In this document: piece by piece, positions 1 through 8,119 of the stretch
How the letters are laid out: each line of letters begins with the position of its first letter
How positions within the stretch are numbered: the stretch's first letter is position 1
From: Stentor roeselii
Lineage: Eukaryota; Ciliophora; Heterotrichea; Heterotrichida; Stentoridae
Reading direction: 5' to 3'
Assembly (NCBI GenBank): GCA_006503475.1
Contig: RSEH01000176.1
Span: 35,331-99,330, forward strand
Length of the DNA stretch: 64,000 bases
Made by a program: the position numbers and the translations under genes
Notes under the pieces: model-generated
Told to the model about the DNA's origin: nothing
The model's database searches: none
Seen by the model: the letters and a program-made list of their open reading frames with translations, nothing else

Positions 1-578
1 TTCCCCCTGCGATATTTAGGGTCAGCCCCGTGGTCGATAAGAACAAGGGCAGCTTCGTATTTCTTCATCTTAACAGCAAGCATCAAAGGAGTGTTTCCAG
101 CAGGGTCAATTCCGTCAATATCAACGAAAATACAGGAAGGGTCTTCACCAACACACAACTTGTGGATCTTGTAAAGGTCTGAATTAAAAACTGCTCGATG
201 AAGGGAAAATTCAGAGACTTCGAAGGAATCGTCGTGAATGTTCCACACAAATCGAAAAATCTGATCTTTTAAAAAACTCGCGGGATTTGAAGTGTCTAGA
301 CCCAGCCAGAACTGAAAAAAAATTCTTCGGACTAAAGGTCTTTCCCAGTCTTCCCTGCGAATATGTTTTTTTAGCCGTTTGGCAGTTTTTCTCTCGTTTT
401 TGGGAAAAAAGCGTATATGGTGGTCGGTTAACTTGGAAATTAAAGAAATCGCTGATAAAATCTTTGACTTTCTCTCGTTTTCTTGAACTGATTTAAACCT
501 TCTTGAAATCAGGGACTTCTGACAAGTACAGCAAGCTTTTTGCAATTCAAGTAATCCCCATCTCTTCTTAATATTCAT
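1..578 (-). CDS. Ankyrin-repeat protein, N-terminal part (ANKRD13-like?), cut by window edge
   Basis: An uninterrupted reading frame runs from ATG at 578 (context TATAAACATG) to base 1 without a stop, so the gene continues beyond the left edge. The first ~100 residues are basic and helical, with a CCTC cluster. From about residue 120 the sequence becomes ankyrin-like: a repeat starting HRAVFNSDLYKIHKL, then IDPAGNTPLMLAVKMKKYEA, then the end-of-repeat signature LIDHGADP. The wording DPAGNTPLMLAV resembles the first repeats of the ANKRD13 family (endosomal ubiquitin-binding or receptor-chaperone proteins), but the diagnostic downstream domain is outside the window. Ankyrin assignment is firm and ANKRD13 is only a suggestion. 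The preceding minus-strand gene ends 24 bp upstream. Confidence 0.75.
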   Translation of the reverse strand, partial: MNIKKRWGLLELQKACCTCQKSLISRRFKSVQENERKSKILSAISLISKLTDHHIRFFPKNERKTAKRLKKHIRREDWERPLVRRIFFQFWLGLDTSNPASFLKDQIFRFVWNIHDDSFEVSEFSLHRAVFNSDLYKIHKLCVGEDPSCIFVDIDGIDPAGNTPLMLAVKMKKYEAALVLIDHGADPKYRRG

Positions 579-602
579 GTTTATATTGGCAAGACTAGCC
601 TA

Positions 603-2117
603 TTACTTTAAATGGTTTACGCTTTGATACTGAACCATTATCTTCCCCGTTTCTAGCAACTTGTCAAAATCGAATCCTTGACTATGCCGCACCTGCTGAT
701 CTGCAGGTGATAACTGGAAGTACTTCATCGTCTTTTCAGGAATTCTTATCTCTACCTGTGATAATGAAGTCTTTTGCAAGTCATTTCTCATCACCGCGTG
801 GTAATCTGGAATTTCATCTCTTATCCTTTCAGCCTCATGACGTTCGAAGTAAGGGTCAAATGTGCATCCGTTCAACTCTCGGCCTTTCTGAATTTCTCTG
901 AGATTTTTCAATTTTTCATCTTTTGTCTGCAGCCATGAAAGATTTTTAGAATAAAAATCTTCGTCTTCCGGTTGTTTTTCAAGAAGTTTTTTTAACAGGC
1001 TGTGTCGCAAACTATCTGCTGAGGCGAAGCCATTTTCAGATTTCATTTTAGAATCGTTAGGAACTCGAAAGCTGAAAAAGATTGGAGAAGACTTGCAGTT
1101 TGTCAGGTTAATATGACATCTTGGGGTGTATCTTCCTACAGTTGTTGGGTTTAAATGGAGAAAAGTTGCTTTTGTGGCGGATTCCTGAAGTTTTAAAGAT
1201 TGTCTTCGAATGATGTCAGGTGTTCTGCAGGTGACTGTTGTAGCTTCAGTCTTTCCTTTTAAGAGAGTTGAGCAGACTTCGAAAAACTCGACGTTTTTCT
1301 TATCACTGAGTGAAGAAAGTTGAGGTACATGGTCGATACTTGAAGGTGCATGTGGGTTGACTAGTCTCGGCATGGACTTATGCTTCGGTGAATTCAAACT
1401 AGCGGATTTTTCATGTTCAGTCTTATCAGACTTGAAGTCTTCACTTTTCATGTTTAAAGGACTTGGCTCTGAAGGCTTGGTCTCGCCTTGCGGTTCATTC
1501 AAAACAGGCGATAATTGATTTTTCCCGTTGTTTTCAAAGTTCATGTCCTTGCAAGCCTCTTCCAGTTCATTCAGCTCATTCGTGTGAAAACTTGAACCTT
1601 CTGCATCTTCATTCAAAGCAAGTTCCGGGTACTCTCTTTGAAGTTCCGCTTGAAAGGCTTGAATGTTTTCCATGTTGTTAATCATTTCGTCTTTCTTTTC
1701 TTCAACCAACACAGGAAGGTCCTCTGAAGTGACTTTCGCATCAGGAAGGTCAGGGACGGGAGTCTTTTCTTTTGACTCAGGTTGAGGCGTTGGTTCAGGT
1801 TCTTCGATTTTGCTTTCTTGTCGCACTCTGCTTGGACCGTCTTGAACTGGCTTTTTGAAGGACTTGGAAGGCTTTGAGGCAGGGGGCGACTTGGGAATAG
1901 TGAAAGTCGGCTTTTTTGATGGAGCTTCTGTCGGCTGGATGCCAAGAGAAGCTAATTCGTTCTGAGTCAGCGCTTCTGCCATCTTTCTGCTCAGAGGGTC
2001 TATTTGAGGAGCGCCGGTGGATTCTTTCAGTTCTTTTGTCTTGACTTCAGCTTTTTGGTTGTAAATTTTAGATTCTCTGTCCTTTTGTTGTTGAAGTGGA
2101 TCGTTTCTCTTATCCAT
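603..2117 (-). CDS. Hypothetical low-complexity protein with C-terminal CTFDP-type motif
   Basis: 504 residues, starting MDKRNDPLQQQKDRESK. The first ~300 residues are rich in Lys, Glu, Ser and Pro and look disordered. The last ~120 are more conserved in character: a helical stretch with WLQTKDEKLKNLREIQK followed by NGCTFDPYFERHEAERI. A Trp, a Leu-Arg helix and then CTFxP is a pattern I have seen in many ciliate and flagellate structural proteins of unknown function, so a cytoskeletal or cortical role is a guess. The gene is intronless as far as visible and codon use matches its neighbours. It lies 78 bp downstream of the next minus gene's stop. No enzyme motif or membrane segment is seen. 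Confidence 0.8.
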   Translation of the reverse strand: MDKRNDPLQQQKDRESKIYNQKAEVKTKELKESTGAPQIDPLSRKMAEALTQNELASLGIQPTEAPSKKPTFTIPKSPPASKPSKSFKKPVQDGPSRVRQESKIEEPEPTPQPESKEKTPVPDLPDAKVTSEDLPVLVEEKKDEMINNMENIQAFQAELQREYPELALNEDAEGSSFHTNELNELEEACKDMNFENNGKNQLSPVLNEPQGETKPSEPSPLNMKSEDFKSDKTEHEKSASLNSPKHKSMPRLVNPHAPSSIDHVPQLSSLSDKKNVEFFEVCSTLLKGKTEATTVTCRTPDIIRRQSLKLQESATKATFLHLNPTTVGRYTPRCHINLTNCKSSPIFFSFRVPNDSKMKSENGFASADSLRHSLLKKLLEKQPEDEDFYSKNLSWLQTKDEKLKNLREIQKGRELNGCTFDPYFERHEAERIRDEIPDYHAVMRNDLQKTSLSQVEIRIPEKTMKYFQLSPADQQVRHSQGFDFDKLLETGKIMVQYQSVNHLK

Positions 2118-2195
2118 TAATTATTTAAAAGCTGTTTGAAATAATAATTAGTTTGAACGTTTTAACTTCAGTGAAATGATTGATTTTTTAACAAG

Positions 2196-4154
2196 TTATT
2201 CAGTTGTTTTGTTTTCTTCTGTTATTGATGAAAAAAACTCCCCTACGCCATTCCAGATTCCTTCACCTCTGAAGAGCGGCCTTGTGTATTCATTAAACCG
2301 ATCCGAGTTGACTTCAGGCGACTTGCTTCTCTTTCTAGCAACTTTTCTCTCATTAGGACTAATTCGTTTAACTTTCTTTTTTTCAATCAAAGGAGGGACT
2401 TTCACAGCTGTCAAGTCCCAGGCACTTCTTTTTTTCTCTTTTTTGGGAAAGTCAATGATTTGGCGCGGGTCGTCTTCGAAGTCGTTGAGCATGTCTCTTA
2501 AACTTTCAGACCTCAGATGTTTTGACTCGAGTTTCGGCTGTTCTTCAGGAGGATGAGCCTTCGGAGGACTGCGAAGTTGAATTGAGTCAGTTAAAGAATT
2601 CATTTGGCAACCTTTTGACTTTTTTTTCATGTTTTTATCGGAATGGACGACAATTGACTCTTCTTCGTCCCAGGCTGTTCTTTTGTTTAGAGGAAGACGG
2701 TAAAATGATCTTACTTCAGGAGAAGAGGACTCTGAAGTGTCTACTACGAATGAAGAGTCTTTTGATGAAGCGTTTGGAACTAATTGTGAAATTTGAGTGT
2801 TTATTTTTGCGAGACGGGAATTTTGCTTGTCGATTATGCTGAGGATTTGATGGTTCTCGTCGAGTAACTTTGAGAATTTTTGAGAATTTGAAGGCTTTAA
2901 ATGAGATTTTAGGTTTTGGACTGGCGCTCCTGGTACTTGGATTGAACGGTTTTTTATTTGGGAATCGGACTTTTGGGACTTGAATGACTCGGATGGTTTG
3001 GAAGGTGGAGGATTTCTTGAATCTGTTTGGGTCCAGCAGTTTGACTTGGACAACTCATCATGAGCCGGGTCTTCAACGAAGCTAAATTTTTTACTGCAAG
3101 ACTTACCTGATTTCGGAGTGGCTTTCAAAATAGGTCTCGGGTAATCTAAAGAAACTGGTTCTTTAGAACATGAAAAACTCAGATCTTGCATGAGAATCAT
3201 TGAAAACTTTAAAGTTCTAAGCAAGGCCTCATCAAACATATGCCTATCAATTAGTTTATGCAAGCTTTTCGAACAAATGAAAGATTTTTTGAACATACTG
3301 TGAAGACTTACAGAAGAATGAACCATTTCAATAAGATCAACTGCAGTTTCTTGTATTTCAAAAAAAGTATTCGAATCAGTCCCAGCTTTACTGATCAAAT
3401 CAAGTTCTTTTTTCAGTTTTTTGTTGATTTTTTCCAGTTCTTTAACTTCATTTTTCGTACTTTTTTGAATATCAGGAGGTCTTTGATAGTCATTTAAGAC
3501 ATTCCTGACAATTTTCATCCTTTGAATAAAAACTTCTAAATCATTTTTTCCGATTTCAGCTCCTTTATTACATATAAAGTGTTCAGAAAACAAAGAATTG
3601 ATGATTTCAAAAACATCTTTCCATTCAATTTTCGATTGATCCTGCATCTTACCATTCAAGTTCTTTATCTCAAGTTTTAAATTTTCATTAACCTTTGCAA
3701 TATTTTTATAATTTTCTTCAAGATTTTCTAATTCTTTAATCCTTTCTTCAAGTTCCACAATATTTTTTTCTTTCTTTCCCACATCAAACATAAGCTTCGA
3801 GTAAGACTCTCGAATGACCTGTACTTCACCCTGACTATTTCTAAAGTCTTTTAATTTTCGATGAAGTGATTCAATAGTTCTATCTTTTTGAATTGCAAGA
3901 GTCCTCAAAGAGACAAGTTCATCTTTTAAAGCTCTCTTTTTTAAAGAGTCTTTTAATTTTTGATTAGATTTCAAGTCATTCGGAGCTTCTGGACTTCGAA
4001 TCATTTGAGCAAGTCGGTCACGTTCAGACTTGAGAGCTCCTATCGTGTCTGAAGCCAGTCGGAGGTTGTCGTGCATCATGCTGAGCTTTTCATGGCTCAA
4101 GGACAGGTCATCAGGTGAGACTTGTCTGGGCACTGAGAACTTATTTTTATGCAT
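2196..4154 (-). CDS. Coiled-coil protein with disordered C-terminal half
   Basis: 652 residues. Residues ~15-270 form long heptad-like helices (DRTIESLHRKLKDF, NIVELEERIKELENLEENY, KELEKINKKLKKELDLI), typical of a coiled coil. Residues ~350-650 are Ser/Lys-rich and probably disordered. Two copies of a short R(S/T)AWD motif (KRTAWDEEES and KRSAWDLTAV) lie about 90 residues apart in the tail and may be a docking motif. No catalytic domain is recognisable. The start ATG at 4154 is 53 bp from the start of the divergent UBE3D-like gene, so the two probably share a promoter region. A scaffold, centrin-associated or basal-body role would fit but nothing here proves it. Confidence 0.8.
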   Translation of the reverse strand: MHKNKFSVPRQVSPDDLSLSHEKLSMMHDNLRLASDTIGALKSERDRLAQMIRSPEAPNDLKSNQKLKDSLKKRALKDELVSLRTLAIQKDRTIESLHRKLKDFRNSQGEVQVIRESYSKLMFDVGKKEKNIVELEERIKELENLEENYKNIAKVNENLKLEIKNLNGKMQDQSKIEWKDVFEIINSLFSEHFICNKGAEIGKNDLEVFIQRMKIVRNVLNDYQRPPDIQKSTKNEVKELEKINKKLKKELDLISKAGTDSNTFFEIQETAVDLIEMVHSSVSLHSMFKKSFICSKSLHKLIDRHMFDEALLRTLKFSMILMQDLSFSCSKEPVSLDYPRPILKATPKSGKSCSKKFSFVEDPAHDELSKSNCWTQTDSRNPPPSKPSESFKSQKSDSQIKNRSIQVPGAPVQNLKSHLKPSNSQKFSKLLDENHQILSIIDKQNSRLAKINTQISQLVPNASSKDSSFVVDTSESSSPEVRSFYRLPLNKRTAWDEEESIVVHSDKNMKKKSKGCQMNSLTDSIQLRSPPKAHPPEEQPKLESKHLRSESLRDMLNDFEDDPRQIIDFPKKEKKRSAWDLTAVKVPPLIEKKKVKRISPNERKVARKRSKSPEVNSDRFNEYTRPLFRGEGIWNGVGEFFSSITEENKTTE

Positions 4155-4207
4155 TTAATTATTTCTCATGCATTTAAATTCTTTAAACTCTTAAAGAAAT
4201 ATTTAAT
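4155..4207. promoter_or_regulatory. 53-bp divergent intergenic region
   Basis: This AT-rich gap lies between the start codons of the minus-strand coiled-coil gene and the plus-strand UBE3D-like gene. Both promoters must lie here or within the coding ends. It carries several TTTAAA/ATTTAA elements. The regulatory role is inferred from position only. Confidence 0.5.
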
Positions 4208-5110
4208 ATGAAGTCATTTCATGGAGAGTTTTCGAAAAACCTCGGATATACTTTTCATGTACAAATGACTGAAACTCAAGAAGTGAAAATTCTTTTAACC
4301 CCAACCGCTGAGCACTTGTTCATTCAGTTAAATCTTCAAGTCTTTAAAATTTCTCTTCTTTATCCAGTCCAGTCCCTTGAAAGTGCGATTTGCAGACAAG
4401 AAGGTGAATGGATTTATATAAAAGTTCCTGTTGTTGGGAACTTCGACCATGACCTTGTTTTTAAACGTGAACGTGAATCAGACATTAAGCAAATAAACTG
4501 TAAAAAGTGTGACCAAACACTGGTCAGAGGTTTGGAAAAGACATATGACTTGCCTTCAACCAACTGGGAGACCCTTAGTGAGTTTTGGAACTGTCACCCT
4601 TCACATGAACAGGTTTATAATGTGAGTAAAAGTGGAAGAAATTGCTATGTTTCTCTTTTTTACCTTCATTTTCAACAGAATTCTTTGGATGTTCAACTTG
4701 AAAATGATGGAAAAGACCTTTTTTGCCCTGCTTGTCATGAACATGTTGGAATATTTGGTGAAGAGTTCTCGATTTTTAGGCATAAGGTTAGGACTGGAGA
4801 TGAGGAAAGTCTTCAGTTCTTGCTTAAAGAAGCTTTTATTGAGAGGGTTAATGAACTTAATCGTGATTTGCATCTTGCTGGAATCACTGTTAGGCTGCTT
4901 AGTTGGAATTGCTGGGTTTTTAGAAAGGATCGATTTGTTAGAGCTATGAAAGTCTTGTATTCTAAGTCGGCCACTCCTGGAATTCAACTTCCTCAACAGG
5001 ATGAAAATTTTGTAAAGGATCTTTTAAGGAAAATGAATCGGAAACTACCTGAGAACTGCAGAAAATTCAATGATTGGAGAATTAGTTTTGTTTTAATTGA
5101 TAGAAGTTGA
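4208..5110 (+). CDS. UBE3D-like HECT_2 family E3 ubiquitin ligase
   Basis: 300 residues, somewhat shorter than animal UBE3D (about 390). The HECT_2 family (UBE2C-binding protein, E3D) acts as a ubiquitin ligase working with the E2 UBE2C/UBCH10. Diagnostic features are a zinc-type CKKC pair at residues 98-101, then LPSTNWETLSEFWNCH (about 115-130), which matches the family's LPS..W.E...W.CH box, and a later C-x2-C-x-H (FCPACHEH). The last third, with LLSWNCWVF and a closing RKFNDWRISFVLI strand, fits the C-terminal HECT-like part. The gene ends in TGA at 5108-5110, which supports the standard code. It is convergent with the SHIPPO gene, 87 bp apart. Confidence 0.75.
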   Translation: MKSFHGEFSKNLGYTFHVQMTETQEVKILLTPTAEHLFIQLNLQVFKISLLYPVQSLESAICRQEGEWIYIKVPVVGNFDHDLVFKRERESDIKQINCKKCDQTLVRGLEKTYDLPSTNWETLSEFWNCHPSHEQVYNVSKSGRNCYVSLFYLHFQQNSLDVQLENDGKDLFCPACHEHVGIFGEEFSIFRHKVRTGDEESLQFLLKEAFIERVNELNRDLHLAGITVRLLSWNCWVFRKDRFVRAMKVLYSKSATPGIQLPQQDENFVKDLLRKMNRKLPENCRKFNDWRISFVLIDRS

Positions 5111-5197
5111 TTACTTATTCATATGTAAATGCACAATAATTCGATTTTAATATCAAGTCAAATATTCCAAATTCAAAACATCTTTATATACTCCTAA

Positions 5198-6169
5198 CTA
5201 TTTCCCCTTCTTTACAGATGCAGGACTAAACGAAATATCATAACTTCCAGGTCCAGGAACCCAATTTTTCTGTTTCATAAAATCTTCAGTAAACCTCACA
5301 TCCTTCGACTTCGAAATAAAAGGCATCCTATCACGATGTTCAAGCACATAACTAGTAAAAGCCCTTTCTTTTTCCTTATACTGTCCAACCCCAGGCACCC
5401 ATTTATTCCTATTTGCGATTTCCTCACACTTCCTAACAATCTTGGCCTTAGGCACTACATACTGAGGAGTAGCAGTTGTCAAGCTCCTCTTATGAAAATT
5501 CGATTCCAAGTCCTTTAAATACCCAGGTCCAACCAAGTCTTTTTCCTTAACTTTCTGATTTTTAACCTGATGATACTTAAAAACCGGCATACGAGTCTCA
5601 ATCTTCGAAAACTATTTAAAACTTACAGCCTTGTCCCTATCTTCCAATTTCGAATAATAATGAGGAGACCCGGGGCTTTGTTCAGCTTGAAAACAGATTT
5701 CATTTAAAAAAGTTGTATCTTTGTCTTTACTGCTTAAGACTTACTCGAATTTTCCAAGTAAAGCTCTTGGCATTGAAAGTGACTGGCCTTTAGGGATTGG
5801 CATGTAGTCCCCTGGACCTGGGATTTTTTTGCTTATTTTAATGGCTTCTTCTGTGAAGGTTGTTCTCCGGTTTTGAAGGAACTTTCCATTTGAAGGGTTC
5901 CAGAATTTTTTTTGGATTTCTTCGGCTTTTGGGGAATAAAGTGTCGGGTCTGGGTCTTTTGCTCGCTTTGAGACTTCGTAGACCATGTCTTTTTTCTTCT
6001 CGGATGGAAACTTGAAGGACCGGGGAGAGTACTGAGGAGTTGAGGGAAGCTGGTAACCTTTTAAGTCACCGATTTTGTGGACTCCTCGGGTTATGTCGTA
6101 GATCTGCTCGATTGGCATCATTGAGGATGTTTTGTTTAAATTTGAGTTTCGGTCTGAGTCGGACATCAT
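5198..6169 (-). CDS. SHIPPO/STPG-repeat protein, three exons with two 15-nt introns
   Basis: The gene is rebuilt by joining two open frames. Exon 1 is 6169-5745, exon 2 is 5729-5627, exon 3 is 5611-5198; the sum is 942 nt or 313 residues. The introns (GTAAGTCTTAAGCAG and GTAAGTTTTAAATAG) each contain or create an in-frame stop if retained. The protein carries repeated Pro-Gly-Pro-x-x-Tyr elements: PSTPQYSPRSF, DPTLYSPK, KIPGPGDYMP, QSPGSPHYYSK, LVGPGYLKD, WVPGVGQYK, WVPGPGSYD. These define the SHIPPO/STPG family of ciliary and sperm-tail proteins, some of which are microtubule inner proteins. An axonemal or cortical microtubule role is inferred from the family. Exon 2 encodes one repeat, and splicing keeps all repeats in frame. 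Confidence 0.88.
5612..5626 (-). other. 15-nt intron 2 of SHIPPO gene
   Basis: Reads GTAAGTTTTAAATAG on the minus strand, with A at position 10. Its removal joins DRDKA to FSKIETRMP and skips an in-frame TAG. Confidence 0.9.
5730..5744 (-). other. 15-nt intron 1 of SHIPPO gene
   Basis: Reads GTAAGTCTTAAGCAG on the minus strand, with GT..AG ends and A at position 10. Its removal joins ...GKF to DKDTTF and avoids an immediate TAA. Confidence 0.9.
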
Positions 6170-6598
6170 TATTGATATGAAAAGTGGATTTTTAAGGAGA
6201 ATTTGATTGAATTTAATAAATAATTTATGGTTTTGATGGATTTTATGGTTTCAGAACTTTGAAATATGTTTTTGACATCATTTCATTTGAAATGACGGTT
6301 TCATATCTAATTTTTTAAGATGCCTAATTTGCTGAATTTTTTTCAAAATCATCAAAAATTCTCCTGAATTATTTAATTTAAACTATTTTCATCTGTCTAA
6401 TTATCTCCAAGAATTAAGTCTCAATCCCTAAAAACCTAACCAGTATAATTTGAAGTAATTTTACCAATTTAGAATATTCTTTGACCAAAATTAAAAAAAG
6501 ATTCTTCATGATCCATTCTTTTCATGGCAAGATAATCACTAAAGTTTATCTTTTAGATCATCCTCAACATTAAACTCTGACTTTAGCAAGTTACAAAA
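6170..6598. other. Divergent intergenic region, 429 bp
   Basis: Very AT-rich sequence between the SHIPPO gene start and the zinc-finger gene start. I see no open frame of note, tRNA box or repeat. It presumably holds both promoters. Confidence 0.5.
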
Positions 6599-7072
6599 AT
6601 GAAAACTCGGATGTTCTCCTGCTCCAAAGAAGGATGCAATAAATCTTTCAGAGATGAAGAAACACTCAACAAGCACCATGTTTCTCATGAAAAAGTTCTG
6701 CTGCAACCGGTGAATAACAATGTTTGCAAAAAATGCAGCAGGGAATTTTCAACAAGGCAAAGTCTTAAGGAGCACATGTATACCCATTCATGTAAAAAGA
6801 CTTTCAAATGCCAGGAACCTGGCTGTGGCAGAGCCTTCAGACAAAGCAGCCAACTGTGCAATCACAAGAAAATCCATAAAGAAATGATTCAAATGATTGT
6901 CAGAAAAAATGAAGAGGATGGAAAAACTTTAGAATTACTTCAAGACTTGGTACTGAAGGTTAAGAGTGGAGAGGTTGAGGAATTTTCTGACATTAAACTT
7001 CCTTTGATTCGAGGACCTGAATCAGGAATAGTTTTGCCGAAGTTAGATAGTTTAATAGATAGAGATAGGTAA
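6599..7072 (+). CDS. C2H2 zinc-finger protein, family A (three fingers, LPLI tail)
   Basis: 157 residues. Three C2H2 fingers are visible: CSKEGCNKSF..HHVSH (about 8-30), CKKCSREFSTRQSLKEHMYTH (about 43-63), and CQEPGCGRAFRQSSQLCNHKKIH (about 71-93). The linkers are looser than the TGEKP type. The tail reads IKLPLIRGPESG then VLPKLD. The zinc-finger gene at 24328-24738 has the same order and an equivalent tail, so the two are paralogues. A DNA-binding transcriptional role is likely from the family, with no target known. The start ATG at 6599 follows a GTTACAAAA context. Confidence 0.85.
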   Translation: MKTRMFSCSKEGCNKSFRDEETLNKHHVSHEKVLLQPVNNNVCKKCSREFSTRQSLKEHMYTHSCKKTFKCQEPGCGRAFRQSSQLCNHKKIHKEMIQMIVRKNEEDGKTLELLQDLVLKVKSGEVEEFSDIKLPLIRGPESGIVLPKLDSLIDRDR

Positions 7073-8119
7073 CGATGATTATTTAGAAGACTTTCATTAA
7101 AAAGTTCAATCTTGTAATTTCAATAAGTTATTCTAGATAAAGAAAGATTTGAACCTCTTTGTTGATGATTAAATTCGAGTCAGTTGAGATTTGTAAAAGA
7201 AATTTTGTAGGGCCTTACAAGTTTTTTTTTTTTCATCATGTAATTTTTAACAAATATCACAGTTAAGTAGAAATTTAGATGTTAGGTCATTTTTTCAGTG
7301 GATCTGGATTGAAAATTTAATCATTAATGTTTGTTTTTTCCCTGGAATATATTCAAATTATACAGAAACTTATATAATAAGTTTTTTCTATAAAGTTAAA
7401 ATATTAACTATTGTTTAGGGAAAGAAATCAGATAGATTTATAGATTTTTAAATTCAGATTTTTTTTATAAGTAACTAGATCCAAAAAAAATAGTAAGAAG
7501 ATGTAATGATAAAGGCTGAGAAATAATATTTATAGTCTAGAGAGTTATAATAAAAAATCACAATGTTTTGTAATACATCTTTCATTAAGTAGCTCTAGAA
7601 CTCCCTTATATAAAGGATCTGATGATTTTAAGTAGTTGAGGATTTATCAAGTTTAGAATATATAGATATTGATTAGATTTTATTTTAACTTACAATTATT
7701 TTATCGAATTTCTACATTAAGATAAGAATGATGATTTATTTCAGTTTTTGGACAACTAAAATAAATAAATAGTTTCAGAGTTTAATCTGGGTTAAGCAAA
7801 GTATATTCATTTCCTTAAAGAATACTTTTTGACATCCTAAATTATATTTGACATGAGATTTTCTGTGTACTTTTGAATGTGATTAAATAATAAAAACAGA
7901 ATTTTAACGATAAAAAATATGAATAGACAACCTGATTATAAAAATATCAAACTTTCACAAACCCTAGGCATTAATTTTAAATCTTTTAAATAACCCTCAA
8001 CAAACCTAAATAAAACTTAAAAAACTTCCAGTTTTAGTAAATTTCCTCAAAAAGTCTTCAATCTATTTTCGACTCAAAACCAAAATCTTAACCTAAACCA
8101 TTTCTCAATAATTCTAACT
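7073..8119. other. Convergent intergenic region, ~1.05 kb
   Basis: Strongly AT-rich with runs of T and A, between the stops of the zinc-finger gene and the glutamate-cysteine ligase gene. For two convergent genes this is unusually long compared with gaps of 0-90 bp elsewhere in the window. I recognise no gene, tRNA or repeat in it. Confidence 0.5.

Noticed and set aside
5198-5590. Independent small SHIPPO gene at 5198-5590
   Set aside because: It is exon 3 of the gene starting at 6169; two 15-nt introns join the parts and add an extra repeat.
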